Positions 31,301 through 42,241 of a stretch of 64,000 nt of DNA are shown piece after piece (position 1 is the first letter of the stretch; every line of letters starts with the position of its first letter). Origin of the DNA: Multifurca ochricompacta (taxonomy: Eukaryota; Basidiomycota; Agaricomycetes; Russulales; Russulaceae); the NCBI GenBank assembly GCA_022496185.1, contig WTXG01000085.1, forward strand, positions 62,001 through 126,000, written 5' to 3'. The notes below the pieces were generated by a model. It saw nothing but the letters and a program-made list of their open reading frames with translations, had not been told where the DNA came from and did not search any database. Both the position numbers and the translations under genes were made by a program.

Positions 31301-33660
31301 TTTGTGCAGGGATCTGGCCAAATATGGCCACCAATGTCGTAATGCCTTTACAATGGCCAATAGTTCTCTATCCCATATGTCATAGTTCCTTTCTGCCAAT
31401 GAAAAGGTTTCTGAATAAAATGTGACAGGGTGGAGAATCCCTGTGTGGTCACATTGTGAGAGGACAGCCCCATTGGCATACATGGAGGCATCGACTTCAA
31501 GTTCAAATGGCTTTTCTAGATCAGGTTGAATAAGAATGGGTTCTGAACTAATGATTGTTTTTATTTGGTCAAAAGCCTTCTGTTGTGATGTATCCCAGTG
31601 CCAAAGTATGTCCTTCTTTAATAGATCGTTGAGTGGTCGGGCTATGGCAGAGAATCCTTTACAAATCATTGATAGAAGTTGCAAAAGCCAATGAATGATC
31701 TGATGTCCTTGGTACACTGGGGAGTAGACCATTCCTGAATGCCTTGTACTTTTATGGGGTCCATATGTACTTGACCACCTTCCAGGATGACACCCAGATA
31801 TTCAACACTTGTCTGTTTGAACAAACACTTGGCTGGTTTCAAGTAGAGATCGTGTTTTGCCAAAATATCAAGTACCTTGTGGACTTGAGCTCAATGATGA
31901 TTGACATCATTCTTTGTAGCCACTAAGATGTCATCCATATACATGACTACTTCCTCTGTAAGGATCAGGTCTCGGAAGATGTGATTCATCATTGACTGGA
32001 AAGTTGCAGGTGAGTTCATTAAGCTGAAGAACATGACATTAGGTTCAAAGAGTCCTTGGTTGGTCTTAAAGGCAGCTTTGGGCTGGTTGCCTTCTCAAAC
32101 GTGGATATTATTGTAACCCCAACAGACATCCATTTTTGAAAACAAGGCTTTGTCACACATTTTGTCGATGATTTCCAAGATCAGAGGGAGTGGATAGTTG
32201 TTTTTCACCATTAACTCGTTGATTTGTCTGTAGTCTTGTACTGGTCATAGCTTTCCATCTTTCTTTTTGATGAAGAAGAAGGGTGAGGTGTAAGGAGAAT
32301 TAGAGGGTCATATATATCCTTTTGCTAAGTGCTCTTCTAGGAAAGTGGAAAGTGCCTCCTTTTCTGGCTGCAATAGCAGGTAAATTTTACAGTCAACCAA
32401 TTGTGGAGCATCTGGGACAAAATCAATGGTGTGATCCCATGGTCAAGAGGGAGGGAAATGTTGCGATTCCTCCTCTGAAAAGACCTTCCAGTGTCGATGA
32501 TATTCTGTTGGAACTACCTCTTTGTTACGTCCGGTGCGGGACGTTCCACACAACTTGTGTGACAGCGTTCGTTTGTATATCGGATAAGAGACCAATGGGA
32601 TCTCTTGGAGTTATGCGGGAAGAGTCAAAGTCAAAGAGGCTGTACTCTAAGACGATGTTGAGCGGGAAGTACCAGAAGTACTTGAGACGGTCGAGTCAGA
32701 GCGTTCAAAGGGGAGTCCAGAAGACAAACACCGATGTATTCAATAAGTCGAGTCTAAGGTCTACTGGGTAGCTATAGCGGACTTATATACGTAAAGCAGT
32801 GGGCGTCTACACGATAAGGATACGGAGTCAAGTGGGCCCAAATATCTGAAAGCGGAGGGTGTAAAGCCTAGCTTCTACTGATAGGGGATTAAGTAAATGT
32901 CCGATCGTATGATAAGGAGATAAGCGATAAGCGAAGAAGCGAGTAAGCAAACATGAACAAGCAAACAAGTCACGGGGATGGACGAAGGGCATGTGACGGA
33001 TCCCACGATGGAGACGTGACCTGGTAGTGAAGCGTGGGCGGCAGAGAGGGGTTATCGTTGGGCAGGAAAAAGAAAGTAGGAAGGGATGGGGTTCGTAACA
33101 CTCTTCGAACATCTTTTCTGGGTTCTTTTGCGCCTCTGCCTGGGCTAATTCTGATGCCTTTGTAACATAACAATATACCTGATCCACAGGTTCCACATCA
33201 CTCCAGGTGACCACTGATCCCATGACTATGGCATGGGTAAGAGGGTGCCGTGCAGCATAGTCATATCCTAAGGATGTGATGAGGACTGGATAAAAGTCTT
33301 TGTCCATCATTGCTTCTGCCCAGTTAATCTTTGGTTCAAATGCGGCCAACCATGGGTACCCCAAAACCATATCTTCATCCCCCAGGTCCATGATGAGAAA
33401 GCGGAGTTGTTTGGTTTGCTCTCTGACCTGTACTTCCAAATCACAATAATGTGTGATTTTTCCAGCTTTGTTAGCCATCCCATCTATATTCCAAATGTTC
33501 TTTTCTTGGGGAAGCAGTTGTGTCCCCAGCCCTAATGTTCTTTGGAGCCTTTGACTAATGAAATTGTTGGTTGCTCCTGAATTGATCAAGATTCATCTGT
33601 TGGCTGTCTTCTGCTTGGTTTCAAAATGTACTGGTATTTTCAGAGACTTGAAATGACTAG
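28376..33660 (-). pseudogene. G7 pol polyprotein with long C-terminal tail
   Basis: Protease: NSGATNNFIS (near 33585; first Asp changed to Asn) and MVLGYPWL. RT follows with YMDD at about 31931-31942; it is interrupted at 32523-33100 by a solo LTR and frameshifted near 31690. RNase H: ELEVDASMYANGAVL. Integrase: HHDLPSAGHPGIAN to CAECQANK, and a core from MDFIVKLP. Chromodomain: YLIKWKGFPDANNLWE (about 29741-29694). After it the same frame runs on without a stop to 28964, through PEFPFFPN, AKYIYYTNEGMDVAGC and a helical segment. Beyond one TGA (28964) it reaches tandem zinc knuckles (28744-28465: CWHCNSKYHLSWCC, C.HCQSTLHWSRQC, CGKCLSHNARHQEINC) and closes at 28376. The tail is some 400 residues, far longer than a usual chromovirus pol end. 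Confidence 0.85.
32523..33100 (-). repeat. G3-type solo LTR inside G7 pol
   Basis: TGTTACGTCCGGTGCGGG.. to ..GGGGTTCGTAACA, 578 bp, with a perfect target duplication CTCTT (32518-32522, 33101-33105). It is CpG-rich compared with the surrounding G7, hence probably a recent insertion. Confidence 0.92.
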
Positions 33661-33714
33661 TATACACAGAAGTTACATGGAGTGCTCTTGCCCAGGCCAA
33701 TGGGGTCAAGCCAG

Positions 33715-35243
33715 TCAAAAATCCTTGTGGCCAAAGGCCTTATCAACCAGCAAGGCATGTACCACCTCATCCTCATTCATCATGTGTTCCCAGATAGCTT
33801 CCACCTTTTGTTCTTTAGTTTTCAAGGTTGTTGGCAGATTTTCTTTAGTAGGGATAGGCAGTGGGGCAGGGGAGTTTGCGGTTGAAGTGGTGGCCACAGT
33901 GGCCTCGGCAGCACAAACTGTCCTTTTGGGACAAAATCTGGACATATGTCCCTGTGCTCGGCAATGGAAGCACCACCCTTCCTTCATTAAATTTTTCTTT
34001 TCATCATCAGTGAGGGCTGCGCAGGCTCTGGTTTGGTCTGCCAAAGTGTCCATGGCATTGGGGTCTCATGATGTTGTAGGTTTTACCCCAAATGCCACCT
34101 TCCACTGGTCTTGGGTTTTACCCTTCTTCATATCCACACCGAAGTGTGTCTGAAAATCAAGGTAATCCTGCTGTTGTCTCCTAGCAGCATTTGTCCACTG
34201 ATTCCACAATTCAGGGTGATGGAATTGGATGATGTTTTTCACCAGGGGATTGGGCAGTCCCTGGGAGAAGAGGTCGAGCATAGCCTCTTCATTCACATCG
34301 TACCCTGCTCACTTGGCCAGGTTGCGGAACTTGGCGACATATCCATCCAAGTCTCCTCTTTCCATCTTTAAAGTTTTCAGCTCTCTAGCAGCCTTCTGTT
34401 TGGCCTGTCCATCCATGAAGGCATCTTTAAATCATTGCACCACTATATCCCACAGATCCTCATCTGTGGTCCTTGTTCCAGCTGTGATCCTATCATTCAG
34501 CCATTCTATCTGCTCCATGGTCCAGTCATCTATGGCATCCCCTCTGATGAGTGAGAGGAAGAGGTTGGTGTGTTGGAAGGGATTGACAATCTGTGGGACA
34601 TCATGGTTGAAAATTTTAAACATCTTGAACTTGAGCATAAACTTTTTGCTCTGAGAGTGGTTGCCAGTAAAGGTGGTCAGCAGAACTCCCATAAGGCATC
34701 CTGATGGGGGAGGAAGGTTCAGAACTGGAGCAGCAGGAGTGGGGTCAGGTAACTGTGTGGCGATAGTCGACATGATTGGGTAAACAATAGTCAGGGTGTC
34801 AGAAGTTTGCCATGTAATCTGGGGGAAACCAAAGCAGGTCTACTGAACATGGTATTCCCTGGTGCAACTGTCAGAGCTGTAAAACTGGTGGCTATGATCT
34901 GTGCGTCTTCACTATTTTCTTCAAGGAACTCCTCTGGTTCTGAATCTGTGATGATAGCTGGAGGATTCTCTCTCCAAGGCCCTAAGCTGTATTCTGGTGG
35001 GGCAGGTCCTGTAGTGACCCAGGAATGGTGGCTCCGAGAGTAACAGATATGGTACCAAACCCTCTTGTGTTCATTGTATTCAACAGGCTGGTACTGGTCA
35101 TCATGATAGACATAGTATCCAAACTTGGTTTCAGAGTCTTTCCAGACAGCAGAGCCAAGGATCTGTTGTGAAAGATTATCCTCATCTTGGCAGTCAATGG
35201 GTTCTTCATTGTGCAAGGTCTGGCTTTGGCTGGATGAAGCCAC
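33715..35243 (-). pseudogene. G7 gag (capsid and CCHC nucleocapsid)
   Basis: It starts MASSSQSQT at 35243 and has the same N-terminal block as G3 (LGSAVWKDSETKFGYYVYH). Then come the capsid region (34773-34066: DDWTMEQIEWLNDR, DLFSQGLPNPLVKNII) and the zinc knuckle CFHCRAQGHMSRFC (about 33989-33948). It ends KDF and TGA (33715-33717) in the conserved GATTTTTGA context, with pol in the -1 frame. In-frame stops and small shifts near 34790, 34436, 34309 and 34066 disable it. Confidence 0.85.
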
Positions 35244-35264
35244 AGGGAGGGAGACTCAACTTAA

Positions 35265-36354
35265 TGTAATGCCTGGTGTGGGCGTTCAGCACGACATGTG
35301 ACTTAAGTCGTGTAGCAGAACTACGAAGTCAGTTGTACACTGTGTTATGAGTATACAGAGGCAAGTGATGAGTCAATACCAAGGAGCTAATCCCTTGGTA
35401 TTGGTGAGCAGAAAAGTGCCAGAAGCACTGAGACGATTCAGAGGTTGGTTCTTAGAGATAGTGATGTGCCTGGCCTGGCTCAAAGCCAGAAGCTGGGCCA
35501 AGCTGGGCCTGTTTGGGCTGGGCCAAGCCAGGCTGTTGTGATGGCCCAGCAAGGGCTTTGGCCCGGCTCAGAGAAACTAAAAGCCAAAGCCGCTGGCTCA
35601 GGCCGCGGCTTTCAACAGCACATACAAGTGCAATAGCAATTGTCAAAATCAGTAGAAATCTGATCACAAAGTGGTTGATTTGGGTCACGTGATCATGTTT
35701 ATCGCGGCATTTCAAACTTTTTCTTTGATATAGCTTTGCAATACGTAACACACTAAGTCATATTTGGATTAGCTGAACTATAACTACTAGTTATATGTCA
35801 TAAAATTTTCTCTGCCAAAAGCCATGGCTTGGGCCAAGCCATCTGTGGCGGCTTTGGCTTGGCCCAGACTTCAGGAAAGCCGGAGCCACCTCAGGCCAAG
35901 CCAAAGCCACGGCTTTTGGGCCAAGCCAGGCCGGAACATCACTACTTAGAGATCACCCAGAAGGTAATGCACCAAGTCAATTGAGAAGTTGAGTCTAAAG
36001 CATACAGGGCTATCTAAGCGGGCCTTATATATGTAATAGGGATCAGAGTCTGAATTGGAGTAAAGTACTCAGTGTATCAACAAAATCATAATATAACTAA
36101 AGGGGGAGACAGAGCAAGGGTGGGCCAGGTGAGAATATATGGAGACGAATCTGGTATAGTTGCAATTCTGGTGGGAAAATATGTAAGAGTTCACATGTAA
36201 TGTATGAGTCAGAGATAAGCACAGCCTGAGTCAAAGATAAGAAACAAACAAGTACAAAAGAAGCATAAACAGAGTCAACAAAGGTCAAACAAGGTCAAAC
36301 AACAAGTCACAAGGCACAAATGAAAGAAAAGACAATGTAGTGGGGTTCATAACA
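35265..36354 (-). repeat. G7 5' LTR, interrupted by MITE-2
   Basis: TGTAATGCCTGGTGTGGG.. to ..GGGTTCATAACA; 35459-35952 is the MITE plus one duplicated CTTAGAGA. The net length of 596 bp equals the other LTR. Confidence 0.92.
35459..35944. mobile_element. MITE-2, 486 bp hAT-like non-autonomous element
   Basis: Inverted termini are TAGTGATGTGCCTGGCC and TAGTGATGTTCCGGCC (reverse of the right end), with a perfect 8 bp duplication CTTAGAGA (35451-35458, 35945-35952). GC-rich subterminal GGCCAAGC / GCTTGGCC repeats cover about 100-130 bp at each end around an AT-rich core. No coding frame is seen. The TAGTGATG start resembles hAT1, so hAT-type mobilisation is likely. Confidence 0.9.
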
Positions 36355-37280
36355 CCAGATGTTCACAGGGGATCACTCCCAGAGCAAGAAGTTTATTCTG
36401 GAGTTCACAACCTTCCAGAATTTCAACCATGATGTCCCCCAGATTGTCAACCCTTTTCAACAGGTGAATCTCCTCCTGTCTCTTATCAGAGGAGATGCCA
36501 TGGATGATTGGACAATGGAGCAGCTGGAATGGCTGAATGACCAAGTAGGAGTGGGACAGTGTACTACAAGCCCCATTCTCTGGGAAACTATTGCCCAGAG
36601 ATTTAAAGATGCCTTCACAGATGGGCAGGCCAAACAGAAGGCCACTTGAGAACTGAAATCACTATGGATGGAGAGAGGGGACTTGGATGCATATGTTGCC
36701 AAATTCCACAGCCTAGCCAACAGGGCCAGGTACAACACAGATGAAGAGGCCACTCTGGACCTCTTCTCACAGGGCCTTCCCAACCCATTGGTGAAAAACA
36801 TAATCCAATTTCACCATCCACAAAGTTGGGATGCCTGGGTAGATGCTGCATGCCAACAGCAGCAGGATTATCTTGACTTCCAGATGAGATTTGGGGTCAA
36901 TACCAAGAAAGGGAAGACCAGAGACCAGTGGAAGGCAGCCTTCAGGGTGAAACCAATGCATGCTACACAGAGGGATCCAAATGCCATGGATATCTCAGCA
37001 GACAGAGCCCATGCTAGGGCTGCACTTACAGAGGATGAGCATCAAACCCTCATGAAGGAAGGAAGATGCTTCTGTTGCAAAGCTCAAGGACACATGTCCT
37101 GAGACTGCCCAAAAAAAGGAGCACAAGTGGCTGAAGCTACTACCACCCCAGCCCCTGCTTCCAACAACCTGCCCACCATTGATAAATGCACCAAGGAAGA
37201 GAAGGCCCAAGACATATGGGCAAACATGATGAAAGAAAGTGAGGAAGTACATGCCATCTTAGTGGAAAAGGTGTTTGCAA
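36355..37280 (+). pseudogene. G0 gypsy gag fragment 4
   Basis: It resumes exactly where fragment 3 stops: MFTGDHSQSKKFILEFTTFQ, DDWTMEQLEWLNDQ, DLFSQGLPNPLVKNII, and zinc knuckle CFCCKAQGHMS.DC with TGA at the Arg/Gln position. Another TGA is near 36646. Confidence 0.85.
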
Positions 37281-37895
37281 AGAAGGATTTTTGACTGGCT
37301 CAACCCCATCAGCCTGGGCAAGAGCACTACATGTAACCTCTGTGTATACTAGTCAATTCAAATCATTAAAAATACCAGTTCATTTTGAAACCACACAAAA
37401 AACAGCCAACCAAGATGTATTGGTGGACTCTGGAGCCACTGATAACTTCATCAGCCAGCAACTTGTAAAAGTCCTGGGACTAGGGACACTTACACTCCCT
37501 CAAGAAGAGAACATCTGGAACATAGATGGGACAGCCAACAAGGCCAGAAGAATTACACATTATACCAACCTTAGCATACAAGTTGGTGAAAGTACTAAGA
37601 CAATCTGCTTCCTCATTACCAATATTGGTACCAAAGACCTCATTTTGGGGTATCCTTGGCTTGCTGCCTTCAAACCAAAGATAAATTGGGCAGATGCAAC
37701 TATGGATAAAGAATTCTACCCTGTCATCATCACTTCATTAGGGTATGACTATACTGTATGACACCTCACTATCCATGCTATCATTGTAGGGGACAAGGCT
37801 ACATGGGATGACCTGGAGGTGGATGACCAAGTGTACTGCTATGTGATGAAAGCTTCTGAGCTAGCCCAAAAGGCATTACAAGGGCAAGAGGACAA
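37281..37895 (+). pseudogene. G0 gag end and protease fragment
   Basis: The shift context GATTTTTGA is at 37285-37293. The -1 frame then gives the protease with DSGATDNFIS and ILGYPWLAAFKPK. TGA at about 37759 breaks it. The element is cut at 37895 by the Copia-2 palindrome; its RT and integrase are missing from the window. Confidence 0.85.
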
Positions 37896-38156
37896 TGTTG
37901 AACGCAGGATGTGTTCAGTGATGCTTCAGGCATCAGGAGATTAGATTAGCTACTTTGTGGACTAGATTAGATATCAGAGTTTCAGACTATTTACCATATC
38001 ATTATTACTTTCTTTCTCACACTCTGCAGTAGCTGACTGATGTACCTTACCAATGATGCATAAGCATGTGATTCCTTACTGGCCAATGGCCTTTATCCCT
38101 CTTGTTTATTGTTTGGACTTTGTCCAGCACTTGTGGACTTATTCCCAGTGCACAGA

Positions 38157-39604
38157 TAGTGAATAGCAGGGGTAACCCCCAGGTATCTTCATTGGTACCT
38201 GTACCCATACCCATACCCATCGCTACGGGTACGGGTAACCCACAGGTTACCCGCAGGTCACCTGCGGGTTACCTGTGTAAATGCGTGCAAGTTTTTTGCT
38301 TGCATTGCGCATTTCAGATAACCGGCCCAGGCCATCCTGGTCAAGGAGATACACAACACATTCATTTGTGGCTACTCAGGATCCTTCAAAGATTCCTGTT
38401 TTATATTCATAAGATTAAGATAATTCATTATTCTATTGTTGTTTTATTATTCTGGTTTCAATTTTATACAAGTGCAACTAAAATCCACCCCAATATACAA
38501 AGATCATTAGATAGATGTTATAGAACATTGATGAAAAGCCTGTCAGATAACCACATAGAATGCAAAAATAATTGACAAATGCATAGTGATTGGCAGGGGT
38601 AACCCCTGTATATTTGTTTTGATACCCAGGTTACCCATAAAATGAAACACATGCAAGTTCTTTACTTGCATCACACATTTCAGACACCCAGCCTGGTCCA
38701 TCCCAGTCAAGGAGATATGCACTTGGATACAACACGTTCATTTGTGGCTACTCAGGATCCCTCAATAATTGCTGATTTATGTTCAGAAGATTAAGTTTAT
38801 TCTTTATTTACATTATTATTTTATTTCATTTTGTGGAACAGGCATGGCACAGGCTTGTACTTTAGATGTACTATATCAGCTACTAGATTAAATGAACGCG
38901 TTATCTCGTTATCTTGTTTAATGATGTAATTTGATCATATGTCAGATCTTAGATGTATATTCTATGTATCTAATTAATTTGTGAACGCATTTCTGTTGTG
39001 TTATCTATGTGTGATCACAATCTTGTCAGACCAATGGAAAATCAAAGCCATGATTGTTAAGTCAACCTTCCTTAATAGGAAGGAGATCAGACCAATATGC
39101 TGGTCCATGTGATGCAATGTAGTTGCTGCTCTATGCAGCCTGTAGATACACGCGGGCCTTGTTTCAGTAAACTAATTTGATAATTAGATTATAGAATAGT
39201 CTAAAGTAGTCTAGAGTGTATTTTAGATAGTGCCAGACCGGCAGAATTGATCGCACGTTAATAAAACAGTTGCATCATGATTTTCAAGAGAGTGGATCAC
39301 TGATAACACTTTTATTTTACATCGCACTGTTGATCTGCTTTGATATTTCATAGGATAACACTAGAATATATTTACAGAAACCCTGTAGCATACATCAAAT
39401 TTAATCTTGTCATTTGTTTGCTACAGATGTATTTTATCATTACATTTCTGCTGATCTTGTCAATGACTGATGACCACTTATACCCACCAAACCCGCTGCG
39501 CAGGTACAGGTTTCTGGCGGGTTGGGAGTTGTATACCCATACCCATACCCATCAAAACCTGCAGCGCTTACCCGCACGGGTATGAAAACCCTTGCTGATC
39601 CCTA
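38157..39604 (+). mobile_element. hAT1 non-autonomous element (1.45 kb)
   Basis: TAGTGAATAGCAGGGG.. to ..CCCTTGCTGATCCCTA with a perfect 8 bp duplication TGCACAGA (38149-38156, 39605-39612). The mirror position in the right arm is empty. A second end-like motif TAGTGATTGGCAGGGG at 38584 suggests a nested or composite origin. Subterminal ACCCAT, ACGGGT and GGTTACCC repeats are dense at 38180-38275 and 39520-39590. It has no coding frame. Confidence 0.92.
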
Positions 39605-39651
39605 TGCACAGACCATCCCTTGAAGAGTATATAAGGGTGTCTGTTTCGTCT

Positions 39652-39689
39652 CTTACACTTCAGAGTTTTCTTCACCTCTGAAGTGTAAG
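39652..39689 (+). promoter_or_regulatory. Copia-2 LTR start-site hairpin (copy 3)
   Basis: Stem CTTACACTTCAGAG / CTCTGAAGTGTAAG, loop TTTTCTTCAC, following TATATAAGGGTGTCTGTTTC. Confidence 0.75.
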
Positions 39690-39867
39690 TCCCAGTCTCT
39701 CTACTTACTACCCTACCTATAACTAACCATCTCTTGTAGATAACTTGTCTTCTAGGTGTGTAGTATAGTAATATAGAGTTTTCTTCACCTCTGAAGTATA
39801 ACTTGTCTTCTAGCCTAAACTGCTAACCTCTCACAGTCAGTATGCTGCGCCACATGCCTGTTTCACA

Positions 39868-40617
39868 GGTTATGGGCCCTGGGCATGCTTTACTGACCAC
39901 CCTTTGATCAGTCCAAAACCTTCTTCAAAGCTCGCACATCGCAAGACTTTGTCTTTCCCAATCAGTCTTCCAGTGAGCTTTGATTTCCTTTCTCTTGCCC
40001 TTAACTGTCCACAAGGTGGTGCACTTTATGTGCCCACCTTGATCTGTTTGGCTAGTCCCTCAGGGGATTCTTGCAAAAGGTGATGAGGGACCCTAAGTGG
40101 GTGAAACACCTTGAGCTCCTCATGTGCGCTCTAAGTAAATAGTATTCTTAGTTGTAGCTGGGTTTTTGTCCCATCCATAGTCTTAGTAGGCCACTTGCCC
40201 AGAAGGCTTGAGGCTATAGGTTCAGTCAATGCTTGGCTCGATCCGTAAGCCAGGTTTAGCAACCTGCAGGTAGAGTTTAGGGTCTAGAACAAGGCATGGG
40301 TAGTCACTCCCATGACACTTGGGCTCGATACAAGTAGGCTTGAACTACTATAGTAGATACACAGTAGCTAGAGGGTTTTGTCTCTGGGCAGAAGTACCCG
40401 CTGCTTTCATTGGGGGTCCGCCCCAACCAGAGGAAACCTGATAGTCTACTATAGTCATGGCCCCAATCATCTAGGGCTTAATCATGGACTCCACCACCAG
40501 CACTAGAGGAAGGGCTCTATACCCTTCGTCTCTAGTGGAACTTGCGGTTGGCTCCTCCATGACATGACTCCCCATCTATTTACACAATGTCCCCTGATGT
40601 GGGCTTAGGACTTGTTA
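39868..40617 (+). other. Copia-2-associated non-coding leader (left arm)
   Basis: It begins with the primer-site candidate GGTTATGGGCCC. No open frame of note. It holds inverted repeats that could fold as RNA: ACTATAGTAGA (40347-40357) with TCTACTATAGT (40445-40455), and CACTAGAG (40501-40508) with CTCTAGTG (40530-40537) enclosing AGGG/CCCT. It keeps CpGs such as CGCTCTAAG and CCGCCCC. I cannot assign it to a known RNA family; it may be a copia 5' leader. A mirror copy lies at 42244-42994. Confidence 0.6.
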
Positions 40618-40981
40618 TACAGTGCCTCACAAAACTGAGTCAATGTTTTGCACTTTTGCACTGTTTGTTGAATATTGCATCAGCCAAAACAAATATAAAC
40701 AAAGTCTTGGTAGACCATAAAAGGTACAAGATAAGGGTTATGTAATGCAACAATAATTATGTAAGTCTGATCAAAACCTGTGGAGCTATGCCCATTTCAA
40801 ATTGGGGACTCATTGACTCAGTTTTGTGAGTGGGTATCAGAAATATCAGAATCTGATGCTCTACCAAATGTACAGCAACCAATCCTTAATATATGGTTAC
40901 CACAGTTATCTTAATATTGATGGGACCTGGAATAGAGCTATTTAACCATGGTTTACATTCCCAGAATATTATAATTTCCCA

Positions 40982-41425
40982 ATGCATCCCACCTCCTCTG
41001 CTCAGAAAGAAAACATGCTCTCTCTGGCCTCTGAAGGTCATTCCACTCACACTATTGCCTCCAGACTCAGCCTCAGCCAGTCCACAGTCTCTAGGACACT
41101 CAGGACCCTCCTTCCCAACCATCAGTCACCTCATTTTGGTCACCCTTCCAAGCTCTCTGGTACCTCTGAACATGCTATCATGATACAAATTACCACAGGA
41201 AAGGTTGCCAATGCTGTCCAGGCCACAAAGCACATCAATTCCATCATCCCCAACCATGTCTCTTCACAAACTGTGCACTGGGTTCTTAAACAACATTCAT
41301 TCAAGGCTGTAACAAAGAAGAAAAGGCCACTACTCTCTGCAGTACATTGCAAGAAGCACTTAGCCTTTGCTTTGAAGTACAGAGAGTGGACTGTGGGGGA
41401 CTGGCATCTGACCCAAACCTGTTGA
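40982..41425 (+). pseudogene. Tc1-A transposase N-terminus, left
   Basis: SAQKENMLSLASEGHSTHTI and ASRLSLSQSTVSRTLR form the first HTH; ITTGKVANAVQATKHIN and SSQTVHWVLKQHSF the second HTH of a Tc1-like transposase. It enters the DDE domain (EWTVGDW, related to W..EDW) and then stops at the palindrome centre. It is open for 148 codons from ATG, unusual among the decayed ORFs here. Confidence 0.82.
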
Positions 41426-41879
41426 TTTTGGTCTCATCTAACCAAATCACCCTCTTCCAGTCCTCCATAGTCCAGTTTTGGTACTTCAAAGCAAAGGCTA
41501 AGTGCTTCTTGCAATGTACTGCAGAGAGTAGTGGCCTTTTCTTCTTTGTTACAGCCTTGAATGAATGTTGTTTAAGAACCCAGTGCACAGTTTGTGAAGA
41601 GACATGGTTGGGGATGATGGAATTGATGTGCTTTGTGGCCTGGACAGCATTGGCAACCTTTCCTGTGGTAATTTGTATCATGATAGCATGTTCAGAGGTA
41701 CCAGAGAGCTTGGAAGGGTGACCAAAATGAGGTGACTGATGGTTGGGAAGGAGGGTCCTGAGTGTCCTAGAGACTGTGGACTGGCTGAGGCTGAGTCTGG
41801 AGGCAATAGTGTGAGTGGAATGACCTTCAGAGGCCAGAGAGAGCATGTTTTCTTTCTGAGCAGAGGAGGTGGGATGCAT
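41301..41879 (-). pseudogene. Tc1-A transposase N-terminus, right (reads through centre)
   Basis: It is the mirror of 40982-41380 with the same N-terminal residues for about 130 codons. Through the centre it continues NWTMEDWKRVIWLDETKINR, the first catalytic DDE block (DET) of Tc1/mariner. It then runs antisense into the left arm, adding unrelated residues. At 192 codons it is open but lacks two of the three catalytic residues. Confidence 0.82.
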
Positions 41880-42241
41880 TGGGAAATTATAATATTCTGG
41901 GAATGTAAACCATGGTTAAATAGCTCTATTCCAGGTCCCATCAATATTAAGATAACTGTGGTAACCATATATTAAGGATTGGTTGCTGTACATTTGGTAG
42001 AGCATCAGATTCTGATATTTCTGATACCCACTCACAAAACTGAGTCAATGAGTCCCCAATTTGAAATGGGCATAGCTCCACAGGTTTTGATCAGACTTAC
42101 ATAATTATTGTTGCATTACATAACCCTTATCTTGTACCTTTTATGGTCTACCAAGACTTTGTTTATATTTGTTTTGGCTGATGCAATATTCAACAAACAG
42201 TGCAAAAGTGCAAAACATTGACTCAGTTTTGTGAGGCACTG

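Larger units (their letters stand above)
27749..36354 (-). mobile_element. G7, full-length chromodomain Ty3/gypsy retrotransposon
   Basis: 596 bp LTRs (27749-28344; 35265-36354 net of a 486 bp MITE plus duplication) and a perfect target duplication CCAGA (27744-27748, 36355-36359). The genes run on the minus strand: gag 35243-33715, pol 33660-28376. A polypurine tract (minus AGAGAGGGGGTAA) abuts the left LTR. It is related to G3 but less damaged in integrase and beyond. A G3-type solo LTR interrupts pol at 32523-33100. Confidence 0.94.
37896..39867 (+). repeat. Copia-2 LTR, left palindrome arm
   Basis: 37896-38156 and 39613-39867 (516 bp net), TGTTGAACGCAGG.. to ..GCCTGTTTCACA, followed by GGTTATGGGCCC. 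The TATA box TATATAAGGGTG (39628-39639) lies on the inner side of the hAT insertion, so the promoter still faces the palindrome centre. Confidence 0.9.
40620..42241. mobile_element. Tc1-A foldback element (two 5' halves)
   Basis: Termini CAGTGCCTCACAAAACTGAG and its inverse, with TA on both sides (40618-40619, 42242-42243). Each half contains the N-terminal Tc1 transposase part; the catalytic domain is absent apart from its beginning in the centre. The inverted arrangement extends into the flanking leader and LTR, so the duplication took in neighbouring DNA. Confidence 0.88.

Noticed and set aside
38200..38270. ACCCAT/ACGGGT tracts as a telomere or interstitial telomere
   Set aside because: They recur at the ends of each hAT1 copy in both orientations and are not (TTAGGG)n; better explained as subterminal transposon motifs.
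40201..40290. Possible tRNA gene (GGCTCGATCC resembles a B box)
   Set aside because: No matching A box at the right distance and no cloverleaf could be drawn by eye.
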